Positions 1 through 9,048 are shown, counted from the first letter of the stretch. The stretch: 64,000 nucleotides of DNA from WGAB01 sp964406105 (GCA_964406105.1 CAYOQK010000012.1:30803-94802), one strand, 5' to 3'. Numbers and translations: made by a program. Notes: a model not told the origin generated them from the letters alone.

Positions 1-1288
1 GCTCCCGTCCCAGTTCCTGCATCAGTGCCCGGCTGGCCCGTGACACCTTCGTGATGGTCTCAATCATGTGAATCGGCACCCGGATGGTCCGCGATTGGTC
101 GGCAATGGCACGGGTAATGGACTGCCGAATCCACCACGTGGCGTAGGTGGAGAACTTGTATCCCTTGCGGTAATCAAACTTCTCCACAGCCTTGATGAGC
201 CCAGCGTTGCCCTCCTGAATGAGGTCCATGAATTCCAGGCCCCGGTTCATGAAGCGCTTGGCGATTCCAATCACCAGCCGCACGTTGCCCTCCACCATCT
301 TGGTCTTGGCCCAGTCCATCCGTTTTTCCTGTTCCTCAATTTCCTGGATCACCTTCTTCGCCTGTTCCAGATCCATTCCCAGGAGGTTCCGCAGGTTCTG
401 CAGGGTGCGACGCACCTCCTTGAGGCGGAAAGAGATCTCCATGAGCCGGTTTTCCTCCTCCAGCGTGGGCTTCCCGTCGCGGGCCTGGATCCGCTCCATG
501 ATCTCGGCCGACTCGTTCTGGAGCTCCTCGGATTCCCTTTGCAACTCCTCGTACTGCTTTACCGTGTCCTTAAAGGCCTTGACGATCTCGTTCACCATGC
601 GGAACTGGGGCTTGAGCCGATCCAACTTGCGGATGATGGTCTTGAGGGTGTCCCGGAGTTTCCGCCGTTCCTCAGGCGTCAACTGGTCCGGGGCATCCCA
701 GAGGGGCATAACCCTGTGGATCCGCTCCTTCAGAAAGTCAAAGGCCTTGTACACCCGGGCCTTTTCCTCCTGATTCTTTTGGCGGGAGGTCCAGTAGCGG
801 GAGTCCACGTGCACCAGCTCCTCAATCTGCACGATCCCCTTGCGAGACAGCTCCATCTGATGCAGCAGCTTCGTGAGCCCGAACTTGGTACGGAAGATCC
901 GGTGCATGATCTTGGTGCGAGCGTCGTCCAGGGTGGAGGCGTACTCCACCTCCTGCTCCTTGGTCAGGAGCCCCAAGTTGGAGATCTGCCGCAGATAGGT
1001 TTTGGCCGGATCGTCGCCCGTGGGCGTGTGCTCCAAGAGGTCCTCGTCCAGGTCGTGCTTCTTTTTGCGGCGACGCTTCTTCTTTTTGGGCACCTCCTCC
1101 TCTTCGTACACGTCAATGCCATGGTCTACCAGGAGCATGATCAGTTCATCCAAGGCATCTCCATGGGCGTAAATCGGGGGAACCAGGCGGTTGATTTCCT
1201 GGTACGAGATCTTGTTCCCCCGCGCCCGAGCGTACTCCACAACCTCCTGGAAGACCTCCCGCTTGGTGCGGACCTTGGGTTTCTGCAT
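1..1288 (-). CDS. rpoD: RNA polymerase primary sigma factor RpoD (3' end outside window)
   Basis: Principal sigma-70 factor, which directs RNA polymerase to housekeeping promoters. The gene runs off the left edge, so 429 codons are visible and regions 3-4 are missing. Region 1.2 is seen as DPAKTYLRQISNLGLLTKEQ. A long non-conserved helical segment follows, then region 2 with NVRLVIGIAKRFMNRGLEF, DLIQEGNAGLIKAVEKFDYR and KFSTYATWWIRQSITRAIAD, the classic -10 recognition/melting helix. The N-terminal part carries a very basic patch (PKKKKRRRKKK) right after an acidic run. The start is the ATG of MQKPKVRTK, preceded by GGAGGTGCATAGC. It is the last gene of the grpE-to-rpoD operon, 12 nt after dnaG. 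Identification is very secure. Confidence 0.97.
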   Translation of the reverse strand, partial: MQKPKVRTKREVFQEVVEYARARGNKISYQEINRLVPPIYAHGDALDELIMLLVDHGIDVYEEEEVPKKKKRRRKKKHDLDEDLLEHTPTGDDPAKTYLRQISNLGLLTKEQEVEYASTLDDARTKIMHRIFRTKFGLTKLLHQMELSRKGIVQIEELVHVDSRYWTSRQKNQEEKARVYKAFDFLKERIHRVMPLWDAPDQLTPEERRKLRDTLKTIIRKLDRLKPQFRMVNEIVKAFKDTVKQYEELQRESEELQNESAEIMERIQARDGKPTLEEENRLMEISFRLKEVRRTLQNLRNLLGMDLEQAKKVIQEIEEQEKRMDWAKTKMVEGNVRLVIGIAKRFMNRGLEFMDLIQEGNAGLIKAVEKFDYRKGYKFSTYATWWIRQSITRAIADQSRTIRVPIHMIETITKVSRASRALMQELGRE

Positions 1289-1300
1289 GCTATGCACCTC

Positions 1301-2989
1301 CTAAAATCTCCCCTTCAGCCGTTGTTCCGACAGCCGAAGGAGCTCGTGTTTCAAGCGTTCAACGGTTTCCAAATGCTCCTCGCCCACCCCATCTGAGATT
1401 TGGGCCAGGAGCTCCTTCTTCTTGAACTTCTCCAGGGCCCACTGCCGCAGCAGGCCTGGATCCGCATGGGCCAGGCGCATTTGCAGCCGGGCAAACTCGG
1501 CCCGAAAGGAAGCCTCGGCCTCGGCCAGGGCCTCCTCTGGGGCCTGGCCCTCCTGGATCCGTTGCACCATGCGCTGCACCCCCGCGTGCCGAAAGGCCCG
1601 TGGGGGCAACCGCAACAGGTACGGCCGCAGAGCCTCGTCGGCCAGCGCCACGGCCAGGAGTTTCATCTCCCAATGCCCTCCCTGGGGCGTCGGCGACGAT
1701 GCTGCCCGGCGAGTAGCCACAGGCTGTGCCTCGCTCTGGAGCATGGCCAACGCTTCCCTCATCCTGCCCAGGTCGTAGCCGTAGCGATGGGCCGCCTCCT
1801 GCAGGAAGCTCTCCTGCAACACCGGATCACGGCTTCCCGCTAAGGCCTCCACAAAGGCCCTCATCTGCTGATACCCCTCTTCCACCGTTTTGGGCGGCGT
1901 TTTCAGGTAAAAGTCCACGATGTCCACAGCGCCGTCTATGGCCCGCTTCAGGGCCGCTGGATCCCGAGGAGCCAGGTCGGCCGGATCTGTGCCCTCGGGC
2001 AGGAGGGCCACCTCCGGGAAAATACCCGCCGAAAGCAGCACCGGAATCGTCCGCTTGGCCGCCTTCACACCTGCCTCGTCGCCATCAAACAGAAGCGTCA
2101 CGTGTTTGGTGCTCCGGGCGATCTGGCGCGCCTGCTGCTCGGTAAACGCCGTGCCCAAAGGAGCCAGGGTGTTCTCATAGCCCACCTGATGCATCAGCAA
2201 TACGTCCATGTAACCTTCCACCAGGATCGCTCGGTCTCGGGCCCGCAGGGCATCCCGGGCTTGCGGATACCCATAGAGCAGCCGACCCTTTTTAAACACC
2301 AAGGTTTCCGGGGAGTTCAGGTATTTGGGCTGGGCTTCCCCCAAGGTGCGGCCACCGAATCCCACACACCGGCCCATGGCGTCCGCAATGGGAAACATCA
2401 GCCGATCGCGGAACAGGTCGTACACCCGGCCATCGCTGGTCACAGTCAAGAGCCCTGCCTGTTTCAAGAGCTCTCGCGAGAACCCCTGGTGTTCCGCCTG
2501 TCGGATCAGGCCCAAGCCGGTGGGAGGTGCGTATCCCAACTGAAAACGTGCCATCGTTTCCCGGCGAACTCCCCGGCTCCGCAGGTACTCCCGGGCCCCC
2601 TCTCCTGCGGTCCCGAGCAATTGCGACGCATAATAAGTACGCGCGAACTCCAGGATCCGCAAGAGGGGATTTCGCCGATCTGTGGAATCGCCGTACTCAA
2701 TGGTGATTCCCAAACGCTGTGCCAGGAGTTCCACGGCCTCACGAAAGGAAACCCCCTCGGTATCCATCACGAAACGGAACAGGTTGCCCGAAGCCCCGCA
2801 GCCAAAGCAGTGGTACACCCCCTTGTCGGGATCCACGTAAAAGGAGGGGGTCTTTTCGGCGTGGAACGGGCAGAGCCCTCGGTACGAGCGGCCTGAGCGT
2901 TTGAGATCCACCTTCTCCGCCACCACATCCAGGATGTTGATGCGGTTCCGGATCTCCTCCAGGGCCTCGTCAAACCTCATAGAAGGCAT
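1301..2989 (-). CDS. dnaG: DNA primase DnaG
   Basis: Synthesises RNA primers for chromosome replication. It has about 562 residues, normal for bacterial primase. N-terminal CHC2 zinc-binding motif: CPFH ... HCFGCG near residues 35-60. The catalytic core follows, with the Toprim segment VEGYMDVLLMHQ and the acidic LLFDGDEAG motif. The C-terminal part (helicase-interaction region) is divergent. Two in-frame ATGs are possible: 2989 (MPSMRFDEAL), with GGAGGT 8 nt upstream, and 2980 (MRFDEAL). I chose 2989 for its ribosome-binding site. Either start overlaps the end of mutS2, so translation is probably coupled. It sits between mutS2 and rpoD as in the classical macromolecular-synthesis operon. Confidence 0.95.
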   Translation of the reverse strand: MPSMRFDEALEEIRNRINILDVVAEKVDLKRSGRSYRGLCPFHAEKTPSFYVDPDKGVYHCFGCGASGNLFRFVMDTEGVSFREAVELLAQRLGITIEYGDSTDRRNPLLRILEFARTYYASQLLGTAGEGAREYLRSRGVRRETMARFQLGYAPPTGLGLIRQAEHQGFSRELLKQAGLLTVTSDGRVYDLFRDRLMFPIADAMGRCVGFGGRTLGEAQPKYLNSPETLVFKKGRLLYGYPQARDALRARDRAILVEGYMDVLLMHQVGYENTLAPLGTAFTEQQARQIARSTKHVTLLFDGDEAGVKAAKRTIPVLLSAGIFPEVALLPEGTDPADLAPRDPAALKRAIDGAVDIVDFYLKTPPKTVEEGYQQMRAFVEALAGSRDPVLQESFLQEAAHRYGYDLGRMREALAMLQSEAQPVATRRAASSPTPQGGHWEMKLLAVALADEALRPYLLRLPPRAFRHAGVQRMVQRIQEGQAPEEALAEAEASFRAEFARLQMRLAHADPGLLRQWALEKFKKKELLAQISDGVGEEHLETVERLKHELLRLSEQRLKGRF

Positions 2990-4940
2990 CGCGAGGCACC
3001 TCCATCTCCTGCTTACCGATGCGCACGTAGTGCCGCCCGTTCCGTTCACCCACGTATTCGGCCACAAACCCAAAGGGCTTGATCCGATAGGTCTTGCCCA
3101 CCTCTAAGGTGCGGGCGGGACGGGTAAAGGCCTCCTGTTCGCGGGCCCTCTCCCGGACCTCCCGTTTGACCGCTGAGGCCAGGGCAACCGCCTCGCGGGC
3201 CCGTTCGGCCTGAGCGGCCTTGCGAAGCCGCTTTCGCAGCTCCTCGGCCTCCTGTTCCACCTGGCTCAGGATCTGCCGAGCCCGTTGGCGAGCCCGCTCA
3301 AGCCGTCGGGCCACCTCCTGTTCCAGTTCCATTTCCCGGGCTCGGAGTTCTTGGTCACGGCGGGCGAGTTCCCGCTCCTTCTCGGCCAGCTGGATCCTCA
3401 GCCTCCGCAACCCTTCCTCAAACTCCCGCAGGGTTTCGCGGGCGCGCTGGATCAAGGCTGGGGGTAGCCCCTCGTTCTCTGCGATTTCCAGGGCGTGGCT
3501 TTCGCCCATTTCGCCGAGTTCCATCCGATAGGTGGGGCGTCCGGTTGCAGGGTCATAGCCCATGGAAGCGTTGATCATTCCGGGCGTTCGTGCCACCAGT
3601 TCCTTCAGAGGGCCCAAGTGGGTGTTGGCGACCACCCGGGCACCCCGATCCCGGAGTTCCACCAGCAGGGCATAGGCCAAAGCCGCCCCCTCGGAGGGAT
3701 CGGTAGAGGCCAACATCTCATCAAAGAGCACCAAGTCTCCGGGCTCTACCTGGTCCAACAGTTCCCGAATTTCACGCACCAGGGCCGTGAAACTGGACTC
3801 ACCCTTTAGGAGATCCTGTTCATCCTGGAACCCCAAGGCCCAAAGCCCGTGAGGCAGAGGCACGGCCACCCTGCGGGCGGGAAAGGGAAACGCCGATAGG
3901 GCTGCCAGCACGGCCAAACCCAGGGTTTTCAAAGCCACGGTTTTGCCCCCTGCGTTGGGGCCAGAGATCAGCAACACCGCCTCTTTGAACCGAAGGCTCA
4001 GGGGCACTGTGCCTTCAAAGCCCTTTTCCTGTACCAACAGGGGATGGTACGCCTCCTCCAGAAGGATCTCGGGGTCGTCGTGGATCTCAGGAAGCACAGC
4101 CCCCACCGAACGGGCGTACAGGGCCCGAGCGTAAAGGGTTTCCAGATCTCCCAGCTGCACGGTCAGTTGCTGCAGGAACAGGGCGTGATGGTACACGCGG
4201 TCCGAGAGGGCACGGAGGATGCGCTGCACCTCCTCCCGCTCTTCCTCTTCGCGCCGTTTGAGGCGGTTCTGAACCTCTATCACCTCATAGGGTTCCACGA
4301 ACAGGGTTTCTTCGGATTGGGAAAACCCGTGCACCACGCCCCTGGGTTGGATATGGGACTTCAAGGGCAGCACGTATCGGCCGTTTTTCAAGGTGACAAA
4401 GGGTTCCCTTAGCCAGCCCCGGCGTTCGTACTCGCGTTTCAGGGCCTCCATCCGGCGGAGCACCTCAGCCTCCGCCTCTTTGCGGGCCTTGCGGATCCGA
4501 GCCAACTGGGGGCTGGCCTCGTCCAGCACCTCACCCTGGGGGCCCAGGGAACGACGGATTTCGTGGTACAGGCCTTGGAGCACCGCCGGATCCATCAAGG
4601 CCTCCTGCACGGGGGTGCCCACCAGGGCCTCATAGATCTCCAGGGCTGCAGCGATAAAGTCCCGAACCTTCAAGAGGTCTTGGGGGGTGAGAAGGGCACC
4701 GGCTCGGATCTTCTCCAAGGGCAATCCCCCGGGGATTTTGGAGAAATCCAACCGCAGCCCTTGGTCCACCTCATGGATCAAGGCGGCCAAGAGGGACCGC
4801 TGTTGTTCCAGGGTGGTGCGATCCTCCAGGGGCCGAAGGCGTTGCAGGGCTTGGAGGCCCAAGGGCGACACCACATAGCCCCGGAGGAGGGCCACCAACC
4901 TGGGGAACTCCAGTTTCTCCAGGGTACCCTCGGAGACCAT
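2970..4940 (-). CDS. mutS2: MutS2-family ATPase lacking the Smr domain
   Basis: MutS2 homologue (656 aa), an ABC-type ATPase that acts on branched or recombining DNA, or on stalled ribosomes in some species. Visible parts: clamp/lever helices (about 1-300), Walker A GPNAGGKT (about 327-334), Walker B LVLFDE (about 403-408) followed by MLASTDPSEGAALA, then a long charged coiled coil (about 495-600). The usual sequence after Walker B is LGAGTDP, so MLASTDP is a variant. The protein ends in a small KOW-like beta segment (VGKTYRIKPFGFVAEYV) and has no C-terminal Smr nuclease domain, so it is about 100 residues shorter than typical MutS2. It starts 4 nt after rpsU and overlaps dnaG. Confidence 0.93.
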   Translation of the reverse strand: MVSEGTLEKLEFPRLVALLRGYVVSPLGLQALQRLRPLEDRTTLEQQRSLLAALIHEVDQGLRLDFSKIPGGLPLEKIRAGALLTPQDLLKVRDFIAAALEIYEALVGTPVQEALMDPAVLQGLYHEIRRSLGPQGEVLDEASPQLARIRKARKEAEAEVLRRMEALKREYERRGWLREPFVTLKNGRYVLPLKSHIQPRGVVHGFSQSEETLFVEPYEVIEVQNRLKRREEEEREEVQRILRALSDRVYHHALFLQQLTVQLGDLETLYARALYARSVGAVLPEIHDDPEILLEEAYHPLLVQEKGFEGTVPLSLRFKEAVLLISGPNAGGKTVALKTLGLAVLAALSAFPFPARRVAVPLPHGLWALGFQDEQDLLKGESSFTALVREIRELLDQVEPGDLVLFDEMLASTDPSEGAALAYALLVELRDRGARVVANTHLGPLKELVARTPGMINASMGYDPATGRPTYRMELGEMGESHALEIAENEGLPPALIQRARETLREFEEGLRRLRIQLAEKERELARRDQELRAREMELEQEVARRLERARQRARQILSQVEQEAEELRKRLRKAAQAERAREAVALASAVKREVRERAREQEAFTRPARTLEVGKTYRIKPFGFVAEYVGERNGRHYVRIGKQEMEVPRDAFYEV

Positions 4941-4944
4941 GGAC

Positions 4945-5145
4945 CTACGCGTTGTTGTATCTGCGCATCTTGCGGAGCATTCTGCGGCGGGCCGCCATCA
5001 ACTCCTTGCGCCGCCTTTCGGACGGTTTTTCGTAGAATTGGATCCTTTTGAGATCTTGAAGGATCCCGTCCTTGGTGACCACCTTGCGGAATCTCCGCAA
5101 TAGGCTGTCAAAGGACTCACCGTCCCGCAAACGGACACCCGACAT
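4945..5145 (-). CDS. rpsU: 30S ribosomal protein S21
   Basis: Small basic ribosomal protein of 66 aa, typical bS21 length. Recognisable features are the N-terminal VRLRDGESFDSLLRRFRK segment, then KRIQFYEKPSERRRKE and an Arg-rich C-terminus. bS21 sits near the anti-Shine-Dalgarno region of 16S rRNA and supports initiation. The start ATG is preceded by AGGAGGTGAACCCAT, a Shine-Dalgarno that overlaps the dnaJ stop codon (6-nt gap), so the two are likely coupled. The rpsU-(mutS2)-dnaG-rpoD order is the classical macromolecular-synthesis operon with mutS2 inserted. Confidence 0.96.
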   Translation of the reverse strand: MSGVRLRDGESFDSLLRRFRKVVTKDGILQDLKRIQFYEKPSERRRKELMAARRRMLRKMRRYNNA

Positions 5146-5151
5146 ATGGGT

Positions 5152-6393
5152 TCACCTCCTTCGGGCTTGTTCGGCAGGGGGTTCCTCGTTGCCCTTCTCA
5201 CCCCGCCCAGTAAAGACCTCTTTGAGCCGGTCCTTGAACGAAGAAGGCCGGGCCGAGGGTTGGCCTTCCTCCAGGGCTTTCAGCCGTTCCAAAAGTTCCC
5301 GTTCCTCTGGGCTCAGATCCTTGGGCTTGGGCACCCGGATCACCACCTGTACCCACAGATCGCCCCGGCCACCCCGCAGTCCCGGCATGCCATGGCCCCG
5401 CACCCGGAACTTCGTATGGCTGGGGGTGCCGGGAGGGATCTCTATTCTAACCCCTTCGCCCAAGATGTCCCGGACCTCTATTTTACCCCCCAAAACCGCT
5501 GTTGAATAGGGGATTTTCACGGTGGTATAAAGGTCTTGCCCCTTTCGCTGAAACCGAGGATGGGGCTTTTCCTCCAGATACACCAGCAGATCCCCTGGAG
5601 GGCCACCCCAGGGGCCCACATTGCCCAACCCCCGCAGGGTAAGGTACTGCCCCTCCTCTACACCCCGAGGGATCCGGATCTTCACCGTTCGGGTTTTCAA
5701 AACCCGTCCGGTGCCGCCACACACCGGGCACGGGTCAGGGATCACCCATCCCCGCCCTTCACAACGGGGGCACGGGGCAGTGCGAACCATGTCAAAGAAG
5801 AAACTGCGGCTACGGGTCTGCACCACGCCGGTGCCTCCACACGTTGGACAGGGGACATGTTGGCCGGTACGCGAACCCGTGCCGTGGCAGGCGTCACACC
5901 GTTCGTAATGTTTGATGCGAACGGTCTTTTCTACGCCGCGGGCGATCTCCTCCAGGGTAAGGGGCAAGCGGATCCGAATGTCCTCGCCACGGGGCCGTTC
6001 GGCCTCGCGGCGGGCCCGCGTGGCCGCGGGCCCGCCGCCACCAAAGATCTGCTCTAACAGGTCCGAAAAGAATCGGCCGAAGTTGCCCCCAAAGATGTCC
6101 CGCAAATCGTCAAAGTGGCGGAAATCCTGCCACGAAAAGTCCCCATGTCGGAAGGTCTGCGACACCCCCTCATGCCCATAGGTGTCATAGAGCCGCCGTT
6201 TCTCCGGATCCATCAGCACCTCGTAGGCCTCGGAGATCTCTTTGAACTTCTCCTCGGCCCACTTCTTTTTCTCCGGAGGATGGCGGTCTGGATGGTACTG
6301 GAGGGCGAGTTTCCGGTACGCCTTCTTGATCTCCTCGGGCGAGGCGTCCCGGGAAACCCCCAGGATCTCGTAATAATCCCGCTTACCGGCCAT
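5152..6393 (-). CDS. dnaJ: Chaperone protein DnaJ
   Basis: Hsp40 co-chaperone that stimulates DnaK ATP hydrolysis and delivers substrates. It has 413 aa. The J domain covers residues 5-75 (YYEILGVSRDASPEEIKKAY, HPD at 34-36). A Gly/Phe-containing linker contains FGGNFGRFF. The zinc domain (about 166-230) has four CxxCxGxG-type repeats: CDACHGTG, CPTCGGTG, CPRCEGRG and CPVCGGTG. The C-terminal substrate-binding beta domains follow (IPRGVEEGQYLTLRGLGN; VRGHGMPGLRGGRGDLWVQV). It lies 36 nt after dnaK and is translationally close to rpsU. All hallmark motifs are intact. Confidence 0.96.
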   Translation of the reverse strand: MAGKRDYYEILGVSRDASPEEIKKAYRKLALQYHPDRHPPEKKKWAEEKFKEISEAYEVLMDPEKRRLYDTYGHEGVSQTFRHGDFSWQDFRHFDDLRDIFGGNFGRFFSDLLEQIFGGGGPAATRARREAERPRGEDIRIRLPLTLEEIARGVEKTVRIKHYERCDACHGTGSRTGQHVPCPTCGGTGVVQTRSRSFFFDMVRTAPCPRCEGRGWVIPDPCPVCGGTGRVLKTRTVKIRIPRGVEEGQYLTLRGLGNVGPWGGPPGDLLVYLEEKPHPRFQRKGQDLYTTVKIPYSTAVLGGKIEVRDILGEGVRIEIPPGTPSHTKFRVRGHGMPGLRGGRGDLWVQVVIRVPKPKDLSPEERELLERLKALEEGQPSARPSSFKDRLKEVFTGRGEKGNEEPPAEQARRR

Positions 6394-6429
6394 GATTCAC
6401 CAGTAAGCGGCGTCCCCTTTCCGCCGGCA

Positions 6430-8343
6430 TTACTCCACCACCTCGTAGTCAGTGTCCATAGGGCCTTCGGGCTTGTCCTTCCCTTCGCCTCCGGGTTTGC
6501 CCTGGCCAGCGGTGCCTGCCGCCTGCTGCGTCTGCTGATGGTAGAGCTCGGTGGAGATCTGGTTCCAGATGCGCTGGAGTTCATCCAATTTGTTGCGGAT
6601 GGCCTGCGCGTCCTCCCCTTGCATGGCCTCCTTCAGCGCCTTGATGGCCGCCTCCACCTGCTGCCGTTTCTCCTGAGCCACCTTGTCGCCCAGCTCCTTC
6701 AGGAGCTTCTCCACATTGTAGATGTACGCATCGGCTTGGTTCCGGGCATCCACCAGTTCCTTGCGGCGGCGGTCCTCTTCCTTATGGCGTTCGGCCTCCT
6801 CCACCATCCGCTGGATCTCCTCCTCGGTGAGACCGCTGGAGGCATGGATCCGGATCTCTGCCTCTTTACCCGTGGCCTTGTCCTTGGCCGACACGTGCAG
6901 GATGCCGTCGGCATCAATGTCAAAGGTCACTTCAATCTGGGGAACACCCCGAGGAGCAGGCGGGATGCCGGTGAGTTCAAACTGCCCCAGCAACCGGTTC
7001 TCAGAGGCAATGGGACGTTCGCCCTGGTACACCTTGATGAGCACGCTGGTTTGATTGTCCTCGGCGGTGGTGTAGATCTTGGTCTTGCGGGTGGGTACGG
7101 TGGTGTTCCGGGGGATCACCACGTCAAACACCCCTCCCAGGGTTTCCACTCCCAGGGAAAGGGGCGTCACATCCAGCAGCAGGATATCCTTGACCTCTCC
7201 GGAGAGCACCGCCCCCTGCAGCGCAGCCCCGATGGCCACCACTTCATCGGGATTGATGCCCTTGTGGGGTTCGCGACCGAAGAAGTCCCGCACCATCTGC
7301 TGCACCAAGGGCATCCGGGTTTGGCCTCCCACCAGGATCACCTCATCAATCTCCCCGGGCGAGAGCTTGGCGTCCTCCAGAGCCTGTCGGCAGATCTCAA
7401 TGGTGCGCTCAATCAGATCCCGGGCCATGCTCTCCAACCGGGCCCGGGTGAGTTTCCGCTCCAAGTGCTTGGGGCCCGACGCATCGGCAGCGATGAAGGG
7501 CAGCGAGATGGTGGTCTCTTGTAGGGTGGAGAGCTCTTTCTTGGCCTTTTCAGCCGCCTCCTTGAGGCGTTGGAGGGCCATCCGATCCTTCCGAAGATCA
7601 ATGCCGGTTTCCTCCAAGAACTCTTCCACCAGCCACTGGATAATGCGTTGGTCAATGTCATCGCCACCCAGATGGGTATCGCCCTTGGTGGCAATCACCT
7701 CAAACACCCCGCCTCCGATCTCCAGGATAGAGATGTCAAAGGTCCCGCCTCCCAGGTCATATACCGCCACCTTGAGTTGGCGATCCTTCTTGTCCAGGCC
7801 GTAGGCAAGGGCTGCGGCGGTGGGCTCGTTGAAGATCCGCAACACCTCCAGGCCAGCGATGCGGCCGGCGTCCTTGGTGGCCTGACGTTGGGCATCGTTA
7901 AAGTAGGCCGGCACCGTGATCACGGCCTTGGTCACAGGGTGTCCGAGGTACTGTTCGGCGGCCTCCTTCAGGTACGCCAGGATCTTGGCTGAGATCTCTT
8001 CGGGAGTGAAGTTCCGGCCCAAGGCGGGAATGTACACCTCCACGCGATCGTTGGCGCCCGACACCACCTTGTAGGGCACCCTGCGGGCCTCGTCGGTCAC
8101 CTCACTGTACCGACGACCCATAAAACGTTTGATGGAAAAGACGGTGTTTTCGGCGTTCGTGATGGCCTGCCGCTTGGCCAGCGAGCCCACCAACACCTCT
8201 TGGTCCTTAAAGGCCACCACTGAGGGCGTGATTCGCTCTCCTTCAGGGTTGGGGATGATCACGGGCTCGCCCCCCATCACCACCGCCACCACAGAGTTCG
8301 TGGTTCCCAGATCAATGCCGATCACCTTCTCCTGGGCGCTCAT
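6430..8343 (-). CDS. dnaK: Chaperone protein DnaK (Hsp70)
   Basis: Hsp70 chaperone, 637 aa, full length. The nucleotide-binding domain begins with VIGIDLGTTNSVVAVV and includes the phosphate loop VYDLGGGTFDISIL and the adenosine motif ILVGGQTRMPLVQ. The substrate-binding domain (about 390-505) includes LLDVTPLSLGVETLGG and ENRLLGQFELTGIPPAPRG. The helical lid follows, and the C-terminus ends in an acidic DYEVVE tail. The ATG overlaps the grpE stop (ATGA) and is preceded by GGAGGTGAATCGTC. Works with GrpE and DnaJ, encoded on either side. Confidence 0.98.
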   Translation of the reverse strand: MSAQEKVIGIDLGTTNSVVAVVMGGEPVIIPNPEGERITPSVVAFKDQEVLVGSLAKRQAITNAENTVFSIKRFMGRRYSEVTDEARRVPYKVVSGANDRVEVYIPALGRNFTPEEISAKILAYLKEAAEQYLGHPVTKAVITVPAYFNDAQRQATKDAGRIAGLEVLRIFNEPTAAALAYGLDKKDRQLKVAVYDLGGGTFDISILEIGGGVFEVIATKGDTHLGGDDIDQRIIQWLVEEFLEETGIDLRKDRMALQRLKEAAEKAKKELSTLQETTISLPFIAADASGPKHLERKLTRARLESMARDLIERTIEICRQALEDAKLSPGEIDEVILVGGQTRMPLVQQMVRDFFGREPHKGINPDEVVAIGAALQGAVLSGEVKDILLLDVTPLSLGVETLGGVFDVVIPRNTTVPTRKTKIYTTAEDNQTSVLIKVYQGERPIASENRLLGQFELTGIPPAPRGVPQIEVTFDIDADGILHVSAKDKATGKEAEIRIHASSGLTEEEIQRMVEEAERHKEEDRRRKELVDARNQADAYIYNVEKLLKELGDKVAQEKRQQVEAAIKALKEAMQGEDAQAIRNKLDELQRIWNQISTELYHQQTQQAAGTAGQGKPGGEGKDKPEGPMDTDYEVVE

Positions 8344-8894
8344 GACGATTCACCTCCTTCGTCTGCATTCCGAGCCTCTACTCCTTGACCCCTGGACACC
8401 ACCACCTTGGCGGGCCGAAGGAGCCGCTCTTTAAAGTAGTATCCCCGCTCGTACTCCTCCACCACGGTCCCGGCGGGTTCGGGCGATTCCACCATGGACA
8501 CGGCTTCGTGCTTTCGGGGATCAAAGGGTTGTCCCTTAGAGGAAAAGGGCTTCAAGCCCTCCCGTTCCAAAACCTCACGGAGCTGGTTGAAGATCATGCG
8601 CACGCCATCCAGGATGGCCCGGGCATCGGCCTCCTCCGACACGGCCAACGCGCGCTCAAAGTTGTCCAGTACGGGCAATAGCTCGCTCACCAAGCGTTCG
8701 GAGGCGAACTCCACCGCCTGTTTCCACCGCTGGTCCATGGCGCGCTTGTAGTTCTCAAAGTCTGCCCGGGTCCTAAGGTACAGATCCCGGAACTCGTCCC
8801 GTTCCTGTTTCACGGCGTCCAGTTCCTCCTTCAAACGTTGCACTTCGTGCTTCAGTCGTTGCGTCCAATGAAGCCTCTTGCCCTTCTCCGCCAT
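8340..8894 (-). CDS. grpE: GrpE nucleotide exchange factor
   Basis: Nucleotide-exchange factor for DnaK, about 184 aa. It has a long N-terminal helix (RLKHEVQRLKEELDAVKQER; LRTRADFENYKRAMDQ) that forms the coiled-coil dimer. The C-terminal beta wing holds KGQPFDPRKHEAVSMVE and GTVVEEYERGYYFKERLLRPAKVVVS, the family signature. The start at MAEKGKRL was preferred over one ten codons upstream because GGAGGTGG lies 4 nt before it. First gene of the minus-strand operon; its stop overlaps the dnaK start. Confidence 0.93.
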   Translation of the reverse strand: MAEKGKRLHWTQRLKHEVQRLKEELDAVKQERDEFRDLYLRTRADFENYKRAMDQRWKQAVEFASERLVSELLPVLDNFERALAVSEEADARAILDGVRMIFNQLREVLEREGLKPFSSKGQPFDPRKHEAVSMVESPEPAGTVVEEYERGYYFKERLLRPAKVVVSRGQGVEARNADEGGESS

Positions 8895-8933
8895 GGGACC
8901 ACCTCCGAGCGGGGATGAAGTCAAGTTGCTATA

Positions 8934-8962
8934 TGTTTACTCAGATTTTCTGCAGATGTCAA
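8934..8962 (-). promoter_or_regulatory. Possible sigma-70 promoter for the grpE-rpoD operon
   Basis: On the minus strand TTGACA (8962-8957) is followed after 17 bp by TAAACA, a weak -10 hexamer, with further AT-rich bases (TATAGC) just downstream. It lies about 40 nt before the grpE start. No CIRCE-type inverted repeat (TTAGCACTC/GAGTGCTAA) was seen, so regulation by HrcA is not supported. The -35 is perfect but the -10 is poor. Confidence 0.4.
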
Positions 8963-9019
8963 CCCCCTCCGACAGGAACCATCATACAGAGAAACCGGCC
9001 ACACGTCTACGGCTGCGGC

Positions 9020-9048
9020 TTGACAGGGGATGATGCCTTCCATACAAT
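9020..9048 (+). promoter_or_regulatory. Sigma-70-type promoter for the FG-GAP protein gene
   Basis: TTGACA (9020-9025), a 17-bp spacer and TACAAT (9043-9048): an almost consensus promoter pointing at the gene that starts at 9168. The 5' leader would be about 110 nt. It is divergent from the grpE promoter region. Confidence 0.75.

Noticed and set aside
68..1396. 442-codon plus-strand open frame opposite rpoD
   Set aside because: Antisense shadow of a high-GC3 gene; low-complexity Leu/His/Pro composition, no ribosome-binding site, and rpoD on the other strand is unambiguous.
6115..7524. 469-codon plus-strand open frame opposite dnaJ/dnaK
   Set aside because: Antisense to two intact chaperone genes; no motif, unlikely composition.
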